Below, in pieces: positions 1 through 9,938 of a DNA stretch of 46,912 nucleotides (the first letter of the stretch is position 1; each line of letters starts with the position of its first letter). The notes beneath the pieces are model-generated. The model searched no databases, had not been told where the DNA came from, and worked only from the letters and a program-made list of their open reading frames with translations. Origin of the DNA: Bacillota bacterium (GTDB taxonomy: Bacteria > Bacillota > Limnochordia > DTU087); NCBI GenBank assembly GCA_012798695.1, contig JAAZMR010000090.1, forward strand, positions 1 to 46,912. Direction: 5' to 3'. The translations under genes and the position numbers were made by a program.

Positions 1-2
1 AT

Positions 3-1277
3 AGCAGTCGTGAAGAGTTTATGGCAGAGTTTGTGGCAAGGGATCACTATGTCGAACCAGCTCAGAGAGATGAGGTGCTCAGCCTACTCAAGGAAGATGG
101 GGAAGTACGGCACTATGAAGCCCAGTTTCGGCGTAAGGATGGTTCTACAATCTGGATGCTGTACTCTGCCCGGGCGTACCCAGAGGAAGGCTGGCTAGAA
201 GGTGTAATGGAAGATATCACCAGCCGGGTTGAAGCTGAAGAAAAGCTGAGGTATCTCAGCTATCATGATACTCTCACAGGGCTACATAATCGCACTTTTC
301 TGGAAGGAGAAATGGAGCGCTGCTGTGCTCATGATGCTTATCTTTCGGTCATCATCGGTGATGTGAATGGGTTGAAGCTGGTCAATGATGCCTTTGGCCA
401 TCAACAGGGAGATGTCCTGTTGGTCAAAATCGCTGATATACTTTCCAGGGCCGCTGGTGAAGAAAGCATTGTCGCTCGCTGGGGTGGTGACGAGTTCGCC
501 ATTATCCTGCCCAGTGGTGGACAGACAAGAGCCATGGGAGTGATGAAAGCTATTCGTGAAGCTTGCCAGGAAGAGGATTGTGGTGGGGTGATGCCCAGTC
601 TCGCCCTGGGTATGGCAACTAGGAGAGGGGGGAATGAACCACTGGAGGAAGTCCTCAACCGGGCCGAGGATCGTATGTATCGCCAAAAGCTAATGGAAGG
701 CAGCAGTATTCGCAGTGCCATCTTGGCTTCTTTAACCAATACCCTACGCGAAAAAAGTTTTGAGACCGAGGAACATGCCGAACGTACCCGTAAGCTGGCG
801 ATTGGCATTGGGAAGAAGCTCAACCTTTCAGAAAGCCGTCTAGCAGCCCTGTCTCTGATGGCCACTCTACATGATATCGGTAAAATAGCTACACCTGACT
901 ATATTTTGACCAAGCCGGGACCTCTCACATCTGAAGAATGGGAGGCGATTAAGAAACATCCGGAGGTGGGTTATCGCATCACCCATGCCTTGCCGGATTT
1001 GGCTCCTATCTCTGAAGCCATCCTGGCACATCATGAATGGTGGGATGGCAATGGATATCCTCGGGGCTTGAAAGGTGAAGAGATCCCTTTAGTTGCCCGA
1101 ATTATTGCCCTGGTGGATGCCTATGACGTAATGACCCATGACCGTCCTTATAAGCCGGCCATGACCCCGCAAGAAGCACTGGAAGAGTTGTTGCGATGTG
1201 CGGGGACCCAGTTTGATCCTCATTTGGTTCAGGTGTTTGTGGAGATGATGGAAAGTGAGCAGAGGATTCTGGTTTAG
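3..1277 (+). CDS. PAS-GGDEF-HD-GYP cyclic-di-GMP enzyme (5' truncated)
   Basis: The reading frame is open to the left edge, so the N-terminus is missing. Counting from the first ATG in the window (position 21), the order is the end of a PAS domain (residues 1-75), a diguanylate cyclase domain with intact GGDEF at 155-159, and an HD-GYP phosphodiesterase domain with HD at 284-285, HHE at 337-339 and GYP at 345-347. Both catalytic motifs are intact, so the protein may both make and hydrolyse cyclic-di-GMP. At the place where the RxxD product-inhibition site normally sits before GGDEF I read GEES, so allosteric feedback is probably absent. It is likely a signal-responsive enzyme governing surface or motility behaviour. 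The next gene begins about 100 bases downstream with its own strong ribosome binding site. Confidence 0.93.
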   Translation, partial: SSREEFMAEFVARDHYVEPAQRDEVLSLLKEDGEVRHYEAQFRRKDGSTIWMLYSARAYPEEGWLEGVMEDITSRVEAEEKLRYLSYHDTLTGLHNRTFLEGEMERCCAHDAYLSVIIGDVNGLKLVNDAFGHQQGDVLLVKIADILSRAAGEESIVARWGGDEFAIILPSGGQTRAMGVMKAIREACQEEDCGGVMPSLALGMATRRGGNEPLEEVLNRAEDRMYRQKLMEGSSIRSAILASLTNTLREKSFETEEHAERTRKLAIGIGKKLNLSESRLAALSLMATLHDIGKIATPDYILTKPGPLTSEEWEAIKKHPEVGYRITHALPDLAPISEAILAHHEWWDGNGYPRGLKGEEIPLVARIIALVDAYDVMTHDRPYKPAMTPQEALEELLRCAGTQFDPHLVQVFVEMMESEQRILV

Positions 1278-1384
1278 GGGAAACATATGATGCCACCACT
1301 CAGCAGGAAATATGGTAGTATTATGGAGAAGGAACAAAATGTGTAAGTTTCCGTAGACTGGGAAGCTAAAGGAGGAGAATCTTT

Positions 1385-2512
1385 TTGACGGAAAGCCAGA
1401 TTAAGCCTTGTAGGCCCAAATGGAAAGGCACCATGACCGACAGGGAACGGTTCACGAATCAGATGTTTTATAAATCCGTTGACCGTTGCTTCAATATGGA
1501 GTTTGGCTATTGGGATGAGAACTTTAAACTCTGGGATATCTTCGTAGAAAACGGCATCACCAATAACGAAGAAGCCGATATTTTCTTTAACTTCGATACA
1601 TTTAAGGTGCTCTCCGGGAATGTATGGATGAGCCCACCTTTCGCTCATCAAGTCGTCAGGGAAACGGAAACCACCCGTATCCTGATTAATGAAGATGGGT
1701 TGTTGGCCGAAGTGCCCAAGAGTGGGCATGATACTATTCCCCACTATATTGAGGCTACTGTTGTTACACCTGATGATTGGAAAAAAGTCAAAGAGGAGCG
1801 GTTTCGCCGGGATGACCCAGCCAGGATCGTTGACATAGAAGCCCTCAAAAAGGCCCACCCTTCGGATAGAGACTATCCTTTGGGTGTCGACTGTGGTTCG
1901 ATGATCGGCCGTATACGCAATATGCTGACCTTTGAAGGTTTGGCCTATGCCACCTATGACTATCCGGATATGGTGGAGGATATGGTGGAAACCTGTTGTC
2001 TCTTAGTCGAGGATTGGCTTGACCAGGTTCTGCCTCATATCGATTTTGATTTTGCCTCAGGCTGGGAGGATATTTGCTTTAAGAATGGCCCTATTGTAAC
2101 CGTAGATTTCTTTAAGAATGTGGTCACACCCAGGTACAAGCGGATCAACAAGAAACTTGAGGCTCATGGAATTGAACTTTGGTATACAGATTGTGATGGT
2201 GATGTCAGGCCCATCTTACCCTATCTGATGGAAGGCGGTATCAACTGTCTTTTCCCTTATGAGGTCAATAGTTGCAGCCACCCCGGGGAGCTGTTAGCTG
2301 AATTCGGCAAGGAGCTGCGGATCATGGGAGGAGTAGACAAGTTGGAGCTGGGCAAGGGCAAGGCAGCTATCAAAGCATATCTAGAATCATTGGTGCCGGT
2401 GGTGGAGCGGGGTGGGTATATTCCTTTCTGTGACCATCGCTGTCCACCTAATGTTACACCTGAAGACTACTTTTATTACCTGGATCTGAAGGAGAAAATG
2501 TTTGGTATGTAG
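1385..2512 (+). CDS. Uroporphyrinogen decarboxylase-fold protein (methyltransferase-like)
   Basis: A 375-residue protein of the UroD/MtaA-type superfamily. Its C-terminal part has the YTDCDGDVRPILPYL stretch and an HRCPPN element typical of uncharacterised UroD-like proteins in anaerobes. Such proteins are often corrinoid- or zinc-dependent methyltransferases rather than haem enzymes, and no haem genes are nearby. The start is TTG, chosen because GGAGGAG at 1371-1377 lies 7 bases before it; the ATG at 1433 has no such site. An aldo/keto reductase follows 28 bases later and is probably co-transcribed. The methyl or decarboxylation substrate cannot be read from the sequence. Confidence 0.82.
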   Translation: MTESQIKPCRPKWKGTMTDRERFTNQMFYKSVDRCFNMEFGYWDENFKLWDIFVENGITNNEEADIFFNFDTFKVLSGNVWMSPPFAHQVVRETETTRILINEDGLLAEVPKSGHDTIPHYIEATVVTPDDWKKVKEERFRRDDPARIVDIEALKKAHPSDRDYPLGVDCGSMIGRIRNMLTFEGLAYATYDYPDMVEDMVETCCLLVEDWLDQVLPHIDFDFASGWEDICFKNGPIVTVDFFKNVVTPRYKRINKKLEAHGIELWYTDCDGDVRPILPYLMEGGINCLFPYEVNSCSHPGELLAEFGKELRIMGGVDKLELGKGKAAIKAYLESLVPVVERGGYIPFCDHRCPPNVTPEDYFYYLDLKEKMFGM

Positions 2513-2540
2513 AGGAGCCTGATGCTAGGAGGATTGCCTG

Positions 2541-3587
2541 ATGCGAGACCAGATTCCTGGTTCTTTTGCCACAGCCAGTGATGGGGTTAACCCCTCTCAA
2601 GTTCCCACACGGACCCTCTATACAGGAGCTAAGATACCTGCCATAGGGCTGGGGACATTTGGCTCTGACCGTTTTTCCGGTGAAGCTATTGCCCAAGCTG
2701 TAGTGGGAGCGGCTGAAGTTGGTTATCGGCATTTTGATTGTGCCGCTGTATATGGAAACGAACAGTTGATTGGTGAGTCCATACAGGTAATCATGCAGGG
2801 TGGCATTCGGCGAGAAGAGCTGTGGATTACCTCCAAGTTGTGGAATGACAAGCATGCCGAGCAGGATGTGATCCCTGCCTGTATGCAGTCACTAGAAGAT
2901 CACGGGCTGGATTATTTGGATCTTTACCTGATCCATTGGCCTTTCCCCAACTACCATGCACCCGGAGTCGATGTCACATCACGTGATGCTAATGCCCAGC
3001 CTTATATCCATGAAAACTATATGAAAACCTGGCGGCAGATGGAAAAACTGGTGGAGATGGGCTTGGTGAGGCATATAGGTACCTCGAATATGACCATTCC
3101 CAAGCTGAAGCTGCTGCTGCGGGATGCCAGGATTAGGCCGGCCTGCAATCAGATGGAATTACATCCCCACTTTCAGCAGCCGGAGCTCTTCAATTTCTGT
3201 ATAGAGCATGAGCTAGTCCCGATTGGTTTCTCGCCCATCGGTTCACCCAATCGCCCCCAGCGGGATAGAAGCCATGACGACACGGCAGCTATTGAGGACC
3301 CTGTGATTGCCAAGATCGCCAAAAGGCTAGGTGTTCATCCCGCTGTAGTCTGCGTGAAGTGGGCGATACAACGTGGTCAAGTGCCGATACCCTTTTCGGT
3401 AAAGCGTGAACAGTACCTAGCTAATCTTCGTTGTGCAGTAACTGAACCCCTAACCGATGATGAGATGAGAGACATAGCGAGGATTGACCGGAACTGTCGC
3501 CTGATTAAGGGTCAAGTGTTTCTCTGGAAAGAAGGCCAACCTTGGGAAGACCTTTGGGATCCCACAGGAGAGATTACGCCTGCCTAA
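2541..3587 (+). CDS. Aldo/keto reductase
   Basis: A 348-residue NAD(P)H-dependent carbonyl reductase of the AKR superfamily, cytosolic (alpha/beta)8 barrel. The catalytic tetrad is visible: Asp and Tyr in HFDCAAVYGNE, Lys in WITSKLWN, and His in YLIHWPF. The C-terminal nucleotide-binding part has VPIPFSVKREQ. AGGAGG lies 8 bases before the ATG. It is probably co-transcribed with the UroD-like gene and is followed by a strong hairpin. AKRs of this type reduce sugars or small aldehydes, which would fit the aldehyde-producing sugar genes elsewhere in the window, but substrate is unknown. Confidence 0.92.
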   Translation: MRDQIPGSFATASDGVNPSQVPTRTLYTGAKIPAIGLGTFGSDRFSGEAIAQAVVGAAEVGYRHFDCAAVYGNEQLIGESIQVIMQGGIRREELWITSKLWNDKHAEQDVIPACMQSLEDHGLDYLDLYLIHWPFPNYHAPGVDVTSRDANAQPYIHENYMKTWRQMEKLVEMGLVRHIGTSNMTIPKLKLLLRDARIRPACNQMELHPHFQQPELFNFCIEHELVPIGFSPIGSPNRPQRDRSHDDTAAIEDPVIAKIAKRLGVHPAVVCVKWAIQRGQVPIPFSVKREQYLANLRCAVTEPLTDDEMRDIARIDRNCRLIKGQVFLWKEGQPWEDLWDPTGEITPA

Positions 3588-3603
3588 TCTCCATTTGAGT
3601 AAA

Positions 3604-3644
3604 ATAGCACTCGCTTGCGGCATCATCCGCTGGGCGAGTGCTAT
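3604..3644. terminator. Bidirectional terminator hairpin
   Basis: An 11-bp perfect stem, ATAGCACTCGC with GCGAGTGCTAT, contains an inner GCGG/CCGC helix. It sits between convergent genes. The T-rich side (TTTTACTC) is on the minus strand, so termination is probably stronger for the dehydrogenase gene. Confidence 0.75.
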
Positions 3645-3663
3645 CCTGTCGGCAATAACTAGG

Positions 3664-3684
3664 CCAGCCGGAGCGGCCGGCTGG
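3664..3684 (-). terminator. GC-rich hairpin just past the stop of the minus-strand gene
   Basis: CCAGCCGG and CCGGCTGG form an 8-bp stem with a 5-base loop, 3 bases beyond the stop codon of the Gfo/Idh/MocA gene. No T-run follows directly, so it may act with the neighbouring hairpin as a tandem terminator or protect the mRNA 3' end. Confidence 0.5.
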
Positions 3685-3687
3685 TTC

Positions 3688-4761
3688 TTATAGATCCTTA
3701 ATCAAGATCTGCTTGCCACCATTCTCGGCTGATTTATATACAGCTTCAATGATCTTGGCCACATTAATGATCTCTTGGGGTTTGGTCAAAGGTTGCTTGC
3801 CAGAGCGAATACACTCTGCAAAGTGGGCGAGTTCTGCTTGGACGATATTGATTCTTGGATCAACTTGGGGCTCAATATCCAGCAGGTTACCTGCGGCTTC
3901 CCCGAAGACCTTGAGACCACGGGAATCCTCTAGGGCACCGGCCTCAGTTCCAAACAGCTGCATGTAGGAGTTCGGTTCACAGTTACCGGCCCAGCTGGAT
4001 TCAATGAGCAGGGTGGCACCATTGGCAAACTTGACATACCCGGAGGCCATATCTTCGACATCGTTGATGCCTGGATAAACATCGCCTATCCTAGTATCCA
4101 CAGGAGGCCAGCCTCCATCGATGGCATTGTCTTTGAAAGCTTGGAAGGTAGTACCCGAGACAGCCACCGGTTCCGGAGCTCCCATCAGCCAATACATACG
4201 ATCCAGTGCATGTACACCGATATCCAGCATACAGCCGCCATAGGACTTGGCCTTTGTGGTAAACCAGCCACCGAGTCCCGGAATACCCCGGCGCCGGATG
4301 TATCCACCCTTGGCATAGTAGATATCACCGAATTTACCATCCTCAATAAATCTTTTGAGCACTTGGGAGGCACTACCAAATCGCTGGCAGAAAGCCCCCA
4401 TAAAGATTTTGCCACTAGCTTCCGCCGCCGCGATGATGGCTTGGGCATCTTCGCCTTTTACGGCTACCGGTTTCTCACAAATCACATGTTTACCGGCCTG
4501 GAGAGCATTGATACTCATTTCTCTGTGTAAGTAGTTTGGGGTACAGACGCTTACTGCATCGATATCATCTTGCTGCAAGAGTTCATGGTAATCAGTGAAT
4601 TTCCGGGGAATGCCGAATTTGTCAGCTACATAGGCCAGCTTCTTCTCATTGATATCAGCGATAGCCACTACTTCCATGCCGGGGGTGTTCTGATAGGCAG
4701 GAAGATGACCATGCTGAGCAATGCCACCGGCACCAATAACCCCGATACGGATGGTTTTCAT
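3688..4761 (-). CDS. Gfo/Idh/MocA family oxidoreductase
   Basis: A 357-residue NAD(P)-dependent sugar or inositol dehydrogenase-like protein. The N-terminal Rossmann fold begins IRIGVIGAGGIAQHGH, and the family EKP motif appears in ICEKPVAVKGED. The C-terminal alpha/beta substrate domain contains GGCMLDIGVHALD. The start is the ATG at 4761 because AGGAGG precedes it by 8 bases and the Rossmann strand starts at once; the longer frame adds 33 residues without a site. It is a single-gene unit, divergent from the DUF362 gene. Family members oxidise or reduce polyols and sugars; the exact substrate is unknown. Confidence 0.93.
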   Translation of the reverse strand: MKTIRIGVIGAGGIAQHGHLPAYQNTPGMEVVAIADINEKKLAYVADKFGIPRKFTDYHELLQQDDIDAVSVCTPNYLHREMSINALQAGKHVICEKPVAVKGEDAQAIIAAAEASGKIFMGAFCQRFGSASQVLKRFIEDGKFGDIYYAKGGYIRRRGIPGLGGWFTTKAKSYGGCMLDIGVHALDRMYWLMGAPEPVAVSGTTFQAFKDNAIDGGWPPVDTRIGDVYPGINDVEDMASGYVKFANGATLLIESSWAGNCEPNSYMQLFGTEAGALEDSRGLKVFGEAAGNLLDIEPQVDPRINIVQAELAHFAECIRSGKQPLTKPQEIINVAKIIEAVYKSAENGGKQILIKDL

Positions 4762-5046
4762 AGGATTCCTCCTTTGGTATGAAACATCAGGATCTAGCAC
4801 CATTTCTTCGCATCCCATTATATCCCAACGGCGGCTGAAGTCAATTTGGACAACACGCAATCTTCCTCGGTCTTAGACTAGTCTTCACTAAAGGAGTTAG
4901 GTGATGGTTTGCGAATAGAAGTAATAGAGCCTAATGGCTTTTTCTTGTTTAGGCGATCCTAGGCGCACACCGTTTCTAGGATATGATGCTATCTGGTAGA
5001 TGCTTGAACTCATGTGGTCACTTTTAACATCCAGGAGGTTTTAGAT

Positions 5047-6132
5047 TTGCCAAACAGGGTCAGTAAAGTATGGTTCGTACCAGTAGAGCGCGGCTCATCC
5101 AAAGAGGAGATAGCCCAGAAGACACTCCAGCTATACCAGGCGGCCAACATGAGCAGCATTCTCGCACAAGGCGATCTGGTGGCCATGAAGATGCATTTTG
5201 GCGAGAGAGATAACGACGGCTATATAAAACCCGAATATCTGCAGCCTTTGATTAAAGCCCTAAAAAGTAAAAAAGTAGAGCCATATCTCACTGATGCCAA
5301 TACACTTTATCGGGGTCAACGATCTTATTCGGTAGATCATCTCATGCAGGCCTATGCCCACGGATTTGGGCCTGAGAATATCGGAATTCCGGTGATTATT
5401 GCTGATGGTATCAGATCCAAGAGCTATGAAGAAGTGCCTATTGAAGGCCACCATTTTCAAAGTGTGAAGATCGCCAATGATATTCTCCACAGTGATGCAT
5501 TACTGGTTCTATCCCATGCTACAGGGCATGCAAGTACTGGGTTAGGTGCTGCCATCAAGAATCTGGGAATGGGTAGTGCCAGCCGCAGTGGCAAACAGAA
5601 CCAGCATTCTGATGTGAAACCTAAGGTAGTTAGAAGGCATTGCCGAGGTTGCGGGCTCTGTATTCAGTGGTGCCCGGTAGATGCCATTTCCATGGTCGAC
5701 GGCAAAGCTCACATAGATGAAGAAATTTGCTATGGATGTGCTGAGTGCACTGCTACGTGCCGGTTTGGGGCGGTGGTCGTCAACTGGGAAGGAACTAGTC
5801 AAGCACTACAGGAGAAGATGGCGGAATATGCGTGGGGAGTTATTAAAGATAAACGTGATAAGGTGGCCTGTTTTACTTATCTGATTCATGTGACCAAGAA
5901 TTGTGACTGTCATGGGAGGGCGCAGCGGCCGATAATCGATGATGTGGGCATATTGGCCTCTTATGATCCAGTGGCCATTGACCAAGCTGCTGTGGACTTA
6001 TTGGCTAAAGCCGCCAAGAAGGACCTTTTTCTAGATATGTGGCCAAGGAATGATTATAATGCACAGTTGGCGCATGCGGAGCGCTTAGGTATGGGTACTC
6101 GCCAGTATGAGCTAATTGAGATTGGAGACTAG
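5047..6132 (+). CDS. DUF362 protein with two 4Fe-4S clusters
   Basis: A 361-residue DUF362 protein: an N-terminal metal-site-like region with MKMHFGE and VLSHATGH motifs, then a ferredoxin insert with two cluster motifs (CRGCGLCIQWCPVDA and CYGCAECTATC), then a C-terminal DUF362 part. The family is thought to be redox-linked but has no firm function. I place the start at TTG 5047, 8 bases after AGGAGG at 5033-5038, rather than at GTG 5014, which has no site. The MFS gene starts 3 bases after the stop, so the two form an operon. A paralogue lies at 38952-40100. Confidence 0.88.
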   Translation: MPNRVSKVWFVPVERGSSKEEIAQKTLQLYQAANMSSILAQGDLVAMKMHFGERDNDGYIKPEYLQPLIKALKSKKVEPYLTDANTLYRGQRSYSVDHLMQAYAHGFGPENIGIPVIIADGIRSKSYEEVPIEGHHFQSVKIANDILHSDALLVLSHATGHASTGLGAAIKNLGMGSASRSGKQNQHSDVKPKVVRRHCRGCGLCIQWCPVDAISMVDGKAHIDEEICYGCAECTATCRFGAVVVNWEGTSQALQEKMAEYAWGVIKDKRDKVACFTYLIHVTKNCDCHGRAQRPIIDDVGILASYDPVAIDQAAVDLLAKAAKKDLFLDMWPRNDYNAQLAHAERLGMGTRQYELIEIGD

Positions 6133-6135
6133 GTT

Positions 6136-7410
6136 ATGGAAAAACACGCGGAGAATGAAAAGATCAGGTGGCGCAACTTTATGGCACTGTTAGGGGATAG
6201 CATCTTTTTCTACCCGGCTGTGGCGTTGTTTGAACCGACCACTACCATTCCTCTTCTCATAGATCGACTGACCGGCTCATCCCTCCTAGTAGGCTTAGTG
6301 GGGACTCTGAGGCTGGCGGGCCTACGGCTGCCGGCCTTACCCATAGCCAATCTGGTAAAACACCGAGAGCGCAAGAAGCCTTGGGTGCTCTACGGCTGTC
6401 TCGGTCGCATATTGGTGGGCCTTCTAGGAGTTGCTTTGCTGGTATCAAAACATTTGTCTGATCAGCTGCTTGTCGGCCTTGTCTTGTTCACACACCTGTT
6501 TTTCTGGTTAGGGGATGGGATTGCAGCACTCACTTGGACAGATATTGTCGGCAAATGCATACCGGAAGATCAAAGAGGGCGGTTCTTTGGTTTGGGCCAA
6601 TCCTTTGGTAACCTGGCAGCTTTCGGGGTAGGTTTTCTCGTAAAATGGATTCTGGATAATGATGCCCTGGTGTTTCCGACTAATTACGGGATTTTGTTTG
6701 TAAGTGCATTTGTCCTATTCATGGTTTCCATGGGTTCTTTTATTTTGGTGAAAGAGCCGCCTGGCGAAGTCTACGAGGAAGCAGAGCCTTTTATGCAGTT
6801 TATACGGCGACTGCCTGAATACTTAAGAAAAGACCCGGTGTTTGTGCAGATAGTCGGCAAAATCATTCTGATTGGGTTGGGTGGACTGGCCCTGCCCTTT
6901 TATGTTCTATATGCTAAGGAGAAGCTGGGATTGCCTGGTGGAGTGGCAGGCTATTTTATCTCAGCTCAGACGCTGGGCATGGTGGTAGGTGGGGGGCTTT
7001 GGGGTTATCTCGGGGATACATGGGGGCATAAGCGGACCCTGGGCTATGTGGGAGTTATCCAAGCTCTTGCTCCGGTAGCAGCCTTACTAGCTGCTTTGGC
7101 CCCTGGCTATGCGGGCAGGCTAGTCATCATGCTGGTTTCCTATGTGCTCTTAGGCATGGGTCAGTGTGGCTGGATCGTCGGCACCAATTCTATCTTGGAG
7201 ACGGTAACTCCGGAAGATCGCACTGTCTATCTGGCTTTATCCAGCACCCTACAGGCCCCCCTTTTCCTCGCCCCATTTGTCGGCGGTCTTCTTGTAGTGG
7301 TAGGGGGATATACCACTGTCTTCATTCTCGCTGCGGTGCTGCCAGCCTTGGCAAAGGTAAGAGCCATACCGGAAGTGGAAACAGCTCAGCCTTCGATTGG
7401 GGCCAGGTAG
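6136..7410 (+). CDS. MFS transporter
   Basis: A 424-residue integral membrane protein with about 12 hydrophobic segments and the major facilitator layout. A charged cytoplasmic loop (KHRERKKPW) follows the first helices and a second (GDTWGHKRTLGY, an MFS loop motif) follows about helix 8. It lies 3 bases downstream of the DUF362 gene, so translation is probably coupled. It is likely a proton-coupled exporter or importer; the sequence does not indicate the substrate. The DUF362 linkage could mean export of a redox product, but this is a guess. Confidence 0.88.
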   Translation: MEKHAENEKIRWRNFMALLGDSIFFYPAVALFEPTTTIPLLIDRLTGSSLLVGLVGTLRLAGLRLPALPIANLVKHRERKKPWVLYGCLGRILVGLLGVALLVSKHLSDQLLVGLVLFTHLFFWLGDGIAALTWTDIVGKCIPEDQRGRFFGLGQSFGNLAAFGVGFLVKWILDNDALVFPTNYGILFVSAFVLFMVSMGSFILVKEPPGEVYEEAEPFMQFIRRLPEYLRKDPVFVQIVGKIILIGLGGLALPFYVLYAKEKLGLPGGVAGYFISAQTLGMVVGGGLWGYLGDTWGHKRTLGYVGVIQALAPVAALLAALAPGYAGRLVIMLVSYVLLGMGQCGWIVGTNSILETVTPEDRTVYLALSSTLQAPLFLAPFVGGLLVVVGGYTTVFILAAVLPALAKVRAIPEVETAQPSIGAR

Positions 7411-7581
7411 AAGGGGCAGCTGTCTTGGTGGCTGCAGAGGCTAACCCTGGCTGAGGGGCTGGCGAGCAGTGTCCATAGTGCCGGTAGTCCGCAGGGATTT
7501 TGCTGGCGAGACAAGAATATTGACGTAGAGCAGCTCCTGTTATGCGATATACACAGGTGAAAACTTGGGGAGGGGATTGGA

Positions 7582-9075
7582 ATGGCAGAAAAAGGAGCGA
7601 AGCAGTTTCTAGCCTTTGATTTAGGCGCTGAGAGTGGTCGCGCTATCTTAGGGAGTTTTGATGGTGAGAAAATAGGGCTAGAAGTCCTACATCGTTTCCC
7701 GAATCAGCCGGTAACGATTATGTCCACCACATACTGGGATGTGCTTAGGCTTTTTCATGAGATGAAAGAGGGGCTAGCCCAGTGTTTGCAAGCATATGGT
7801 ACAGATATAGCGAGTATGGCTATCGATACCTGGGGAGTGGATTTCGGCCTTTTAGGACCTAATGATGAGCTTTTAGCTAACCCCATTCATTATCGAGATC
7901 CTCATACAGAGGGGATGATAGAGGAAGCCTTCAAAGTAGTCGGTCGTCAGCAGCTATTTGAGCAGACCGGTGTTCAGTTCATTCGTTTTAATACACTGTT
8001 TCAGCTGCTTTCGTTGGCCAAGCGCAACTCACCCATACTAGATAGCGCCAAGACTATGCTTTTGGTACCTAATCTCTTTGACTTCTGGTTTACTGGGCGC
8101 AAGGTCACGGAGTTTAGTATCGCGTCTACAACGCAAATGCTGGATCCTGAGCAGAGGAATTGGGCTTTTGATCTCTTAGAGCAGTTTTCCATTGATCGAG
8201 AAATGCTGACTGAGATTGTGGAACCGGGAACCGTGATTGGGCCGCTCCTGCAATCCATCACACGGGAACTCGGTTATGAAAAAGTAGACATCCCCGTAAT
8301 TGCTCCGGCCAGCCATGATACTGGCTCAGCGGTGGCTGCTGTACCGGCCGAAACTGATGATTATGTCTATATAAGCTCGGGTACATGGTCTTTGATGGGT
8401 GTAGAAGTGAGAGAACCCATTGTGAATGAAAAGAGTATGGCCCACAATTTCACCAATGAGGGTGGAGTTTGTGGGACCTATCGCTTCTTGAAGAATATCA
8501 TGGGTCTTTGGCTTGTCCAACAGTGCCGTCGAAGCTTTGAGAGGGATGGAAATAGCTACAATTATGATGAGCTCACTCGGATGGCCAGTGAGGCAAAGCC
8601 TTTGCGCATGTTCATTGACCCTGATGCAGATGAATTCATGAATCCTTTAGACATGCCGACAGCTATTCGAGATTTTTGCCGCCAAACGAATCAAGAGGTG
8701 CCTGAGACTGAGGGCGATCTAATACGGTGTTGTCTGGAGAGCCTGGCTTTGAAATACCGCTGGACGGTGGAGAAACTGGCCGAGATCACAGGCCGGACTG
8801 CGCAGGTTATTCATATGGTGGGGGGGGGTACCCAAAACCAGCTGCTTTGTCAGTTGACGGCAGATGCCACCGGATTGCCGGTAGTAGCCGGGCCGATAGA
8901 AGCTACGGCCACGGGCAACATCCTTATGCAAGCCATGGCTGTAGGGGAGATCGCGACTATCCAAGAAGGGCGGCAGATTGTGCGCAACTCCTTCCCCATG
9001 CAGGTTTACCAGCCTAAAGCTCAGGGGCCGTGGGATGACGTATATACTCGTTTCACTCAGCTGCTGGTTGACTAG
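7582..9075 (+). CDS. rhaB: Rhamnulokinase (FGGY family)
   Basis: A 497-residue sugar kinase. The N-terminal ATPase motif reads [11 protein letters not shown], followed by [10 protein letters not shown]. The FGGY-C domain has [24 protein letters not shown] and [13 protein letters not shown]-type phosphate-binding motifs (reads [13 protein letters not shown]). These match RhaB better than xylulo- or glycerol kinases. It would phosphorylate L-rhamnulose, or a related ketose, at C1. GGAGGGG precedes the ATG. A class II aldolase/epimerase gene follows about 40 bases later, probably in the same operon. No rhamnose isomerase of the RhaA type is in the window; the isomerase-fold proteins further along might replace it, which is inference. 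Confidence 0.9.
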   Translation: MAEKGAKQFLAFDLGAESGRAILGSFDGEKIGLEVLHRFPNQPVTIMSTTYWDVLRLFHEMKEGLAQCLQAYGTDIASMAIDTWGVDFGLLGPNDELLANPIHYRDPHTEGMIEEAFKVVGRQQLFEQTGVQFIRFNTLFQLLSLAKRNSPILDSAKTMLLVPNLFDFWFTGRKVTEFSIASTTQMLDPEQRNWAFDLLEQFSIDREMLTEIVEPGTVIGPLLQSITRELGYEKVDIPVIAPASHDTGSAVAAVPAETDDYVYISSGTWSLMGVEVREPIVNEKSMAHNFTNEGGVCGTYRFLKNIMGLWLVQQCRRSFERDGNSYNYDELTRMASEAKPLRMFIDPDADEFMNPLDMPTAIRDFCRQTNQEVPETEGDLIRCCLESLALKYRWTVEKLAEITGRTAQVIHMVGGGTQNQLLCQLTADATGLPVVAGPIEATATGNILMQAMAVGEIATIQEGRQIVRNSFPMQVYQPKAQGPWDDVYTRFTQLLVD

Positions 9076-9116
9076 ATAGGCTAGCTATTATCAGGATTTT
9101 GGTAGGGGGGATAAGC

Positions 9117-9809
9117 ATGTTAGACGAATTGAAGGCAGCGGTATTAGCCGCGAACCTGGAATTGCCGCAACGGGGCCTAGTGACATATACTTGGGGTAAT
9201 GTTAGTGGAATCTGTCGTGAGCGCGGCCTTGTCGTGATCAAACCAAGTGGTGTAGCCTATGATCAGATGAGGGCAAATGATATGGTGGTGCTCGATCTGC
9301 AAGGCAATATTGTGGAGGGATCGCTCCGGCCATCTTCCGATACTCCCACCCATCTAGCCCTTTACAGTGCATGGCCGGAGGTCGGTGGTATTGTCCATAC
9401 CCATTCCACCTATGCTACGATGTGGGCTCAGGCCCGGTGTGGCATACCTTGTTTCGGCACTACCCATGCTGATTACTTCTATGGAGAGATTCCTTGTACA
9501 CGGTTCTTGACTCAAGCTGAGATTACCGGTGACTATGAAGAGGAAACAGGCAATGTGATCATACAGACGTTTGCCGGGCGGGATCCGCTATCTATGCCGG
9601 GAGCCTTGGTGGCCGGGCATGGGCCTTTTACCTGGGGCAAAAGCCCGCAAGAAGCGGTTCATAATAGTGTAGTCTTGGAGCAGGTGGCCTTGATGGCTGT
9701 GGGTACGGTTTCGCTCATGCCAACAGCAGAAGCAATCCCCCAGGTGCTCTTAGATAAGCATTTTCTGCGTAAGCACGGGGCTAATGCTTACTATGGTCAG
9801 CAGAAGTAA
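9117..9809 (+). CDS. araD: Class II aldolase / L-ribulose-5-phosphate 4-epimerase
   Basis: A 230-residue zinc-dependent class II aldolase-family protein. [14 protein letters not shown] carries the HxH zinc pair, GHGPFTWG the third histidine, and GNVSGICRE and [11 protein letters not shown] the phosphate and metal regions. Length and motifs are those of AraD/UlaF-type ribulose-5-phosphate 4-epimerases rather than FucA. The start is ATG 9117, preceded by a GGGGGG site 7 bases upstream. It sits behind the rhamnulokinase-like kinase, a kinase plus epimerase/aldolase pairing, so the pair may process a phosphorylated pentulose or deoxy-ketose. Choice between epimerase and aldolase is not settled by the sequence. 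Confidence 0.88.
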   Translation: MLDELKAAVLAANLELPQRGLVTYTWGNVSGICRERGLVVIKPSGVAYDQMRANDMVVLDLQGNIVEGSLRPSSDTPTHLALYSAWPEVGGIVHTHSTYATMWAQARCGIPCFGTTHADYFYGEIPCTRFLTQAEITGDYEEETGNVIIQTFAGRDPLSMPGALVAGHGPFTWGKSPQEAVHNSVVLEQVALMAVGTVSLMPTAEAIPQVLLDKHFLRKHGANAYYGQQK

Positions 9810-9874
9810 TATCGGCTATGTGATCTACCGGCAGGGGAAGGCCCCAGAGGGCACATGATGAATTAATCACAAAA

Positions 9875-9903
9875 GGCTCCGGGAAGGCAGTTCACCCGGA
9901 GCC
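9875..9903 (-). terminator. Intrinsic terminator for the minus-strand gene
   Basis: GGCTCCGGG and CCCGGAGCC form a perfect 9-bp stem with an 11-base loop. On the minus strand it is followed by TTTTGTG, so it terminates the gene ending at 9937. It may also stop read-through from the plus-strand aldolase. Confidence 0.8.
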
Positions 9904-9906
9904 CTT

Positions 9907-9938
9907 AATCCATACCTCAATTTCTGTAGGTATGGATT
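9907..9938. terminator. Second hairpin of a tandem convergent terminator
   Basis: AATCCATACCT and AGGTATGGATT make an 11-bp perfect stem with a 10-base loop, overlapping the stop codon of the minus-strand gene. With the hairpin at 9875-9903 it forms a tandem pair between convergent genes. Confidence 0.6.

Noticed and set aside
401-865. Minus-strand 154-residue frame inside the cyclic-di-GMP gene
   Set aside because: Shadow of the sense frame, with no plausible start or composition.
5014-5046. GTG 5014 as start of the first DUF362 gene
   Set aside because: No ribosome site there, whereas TTG 5047 has AGGAGG at 8-base spacing.
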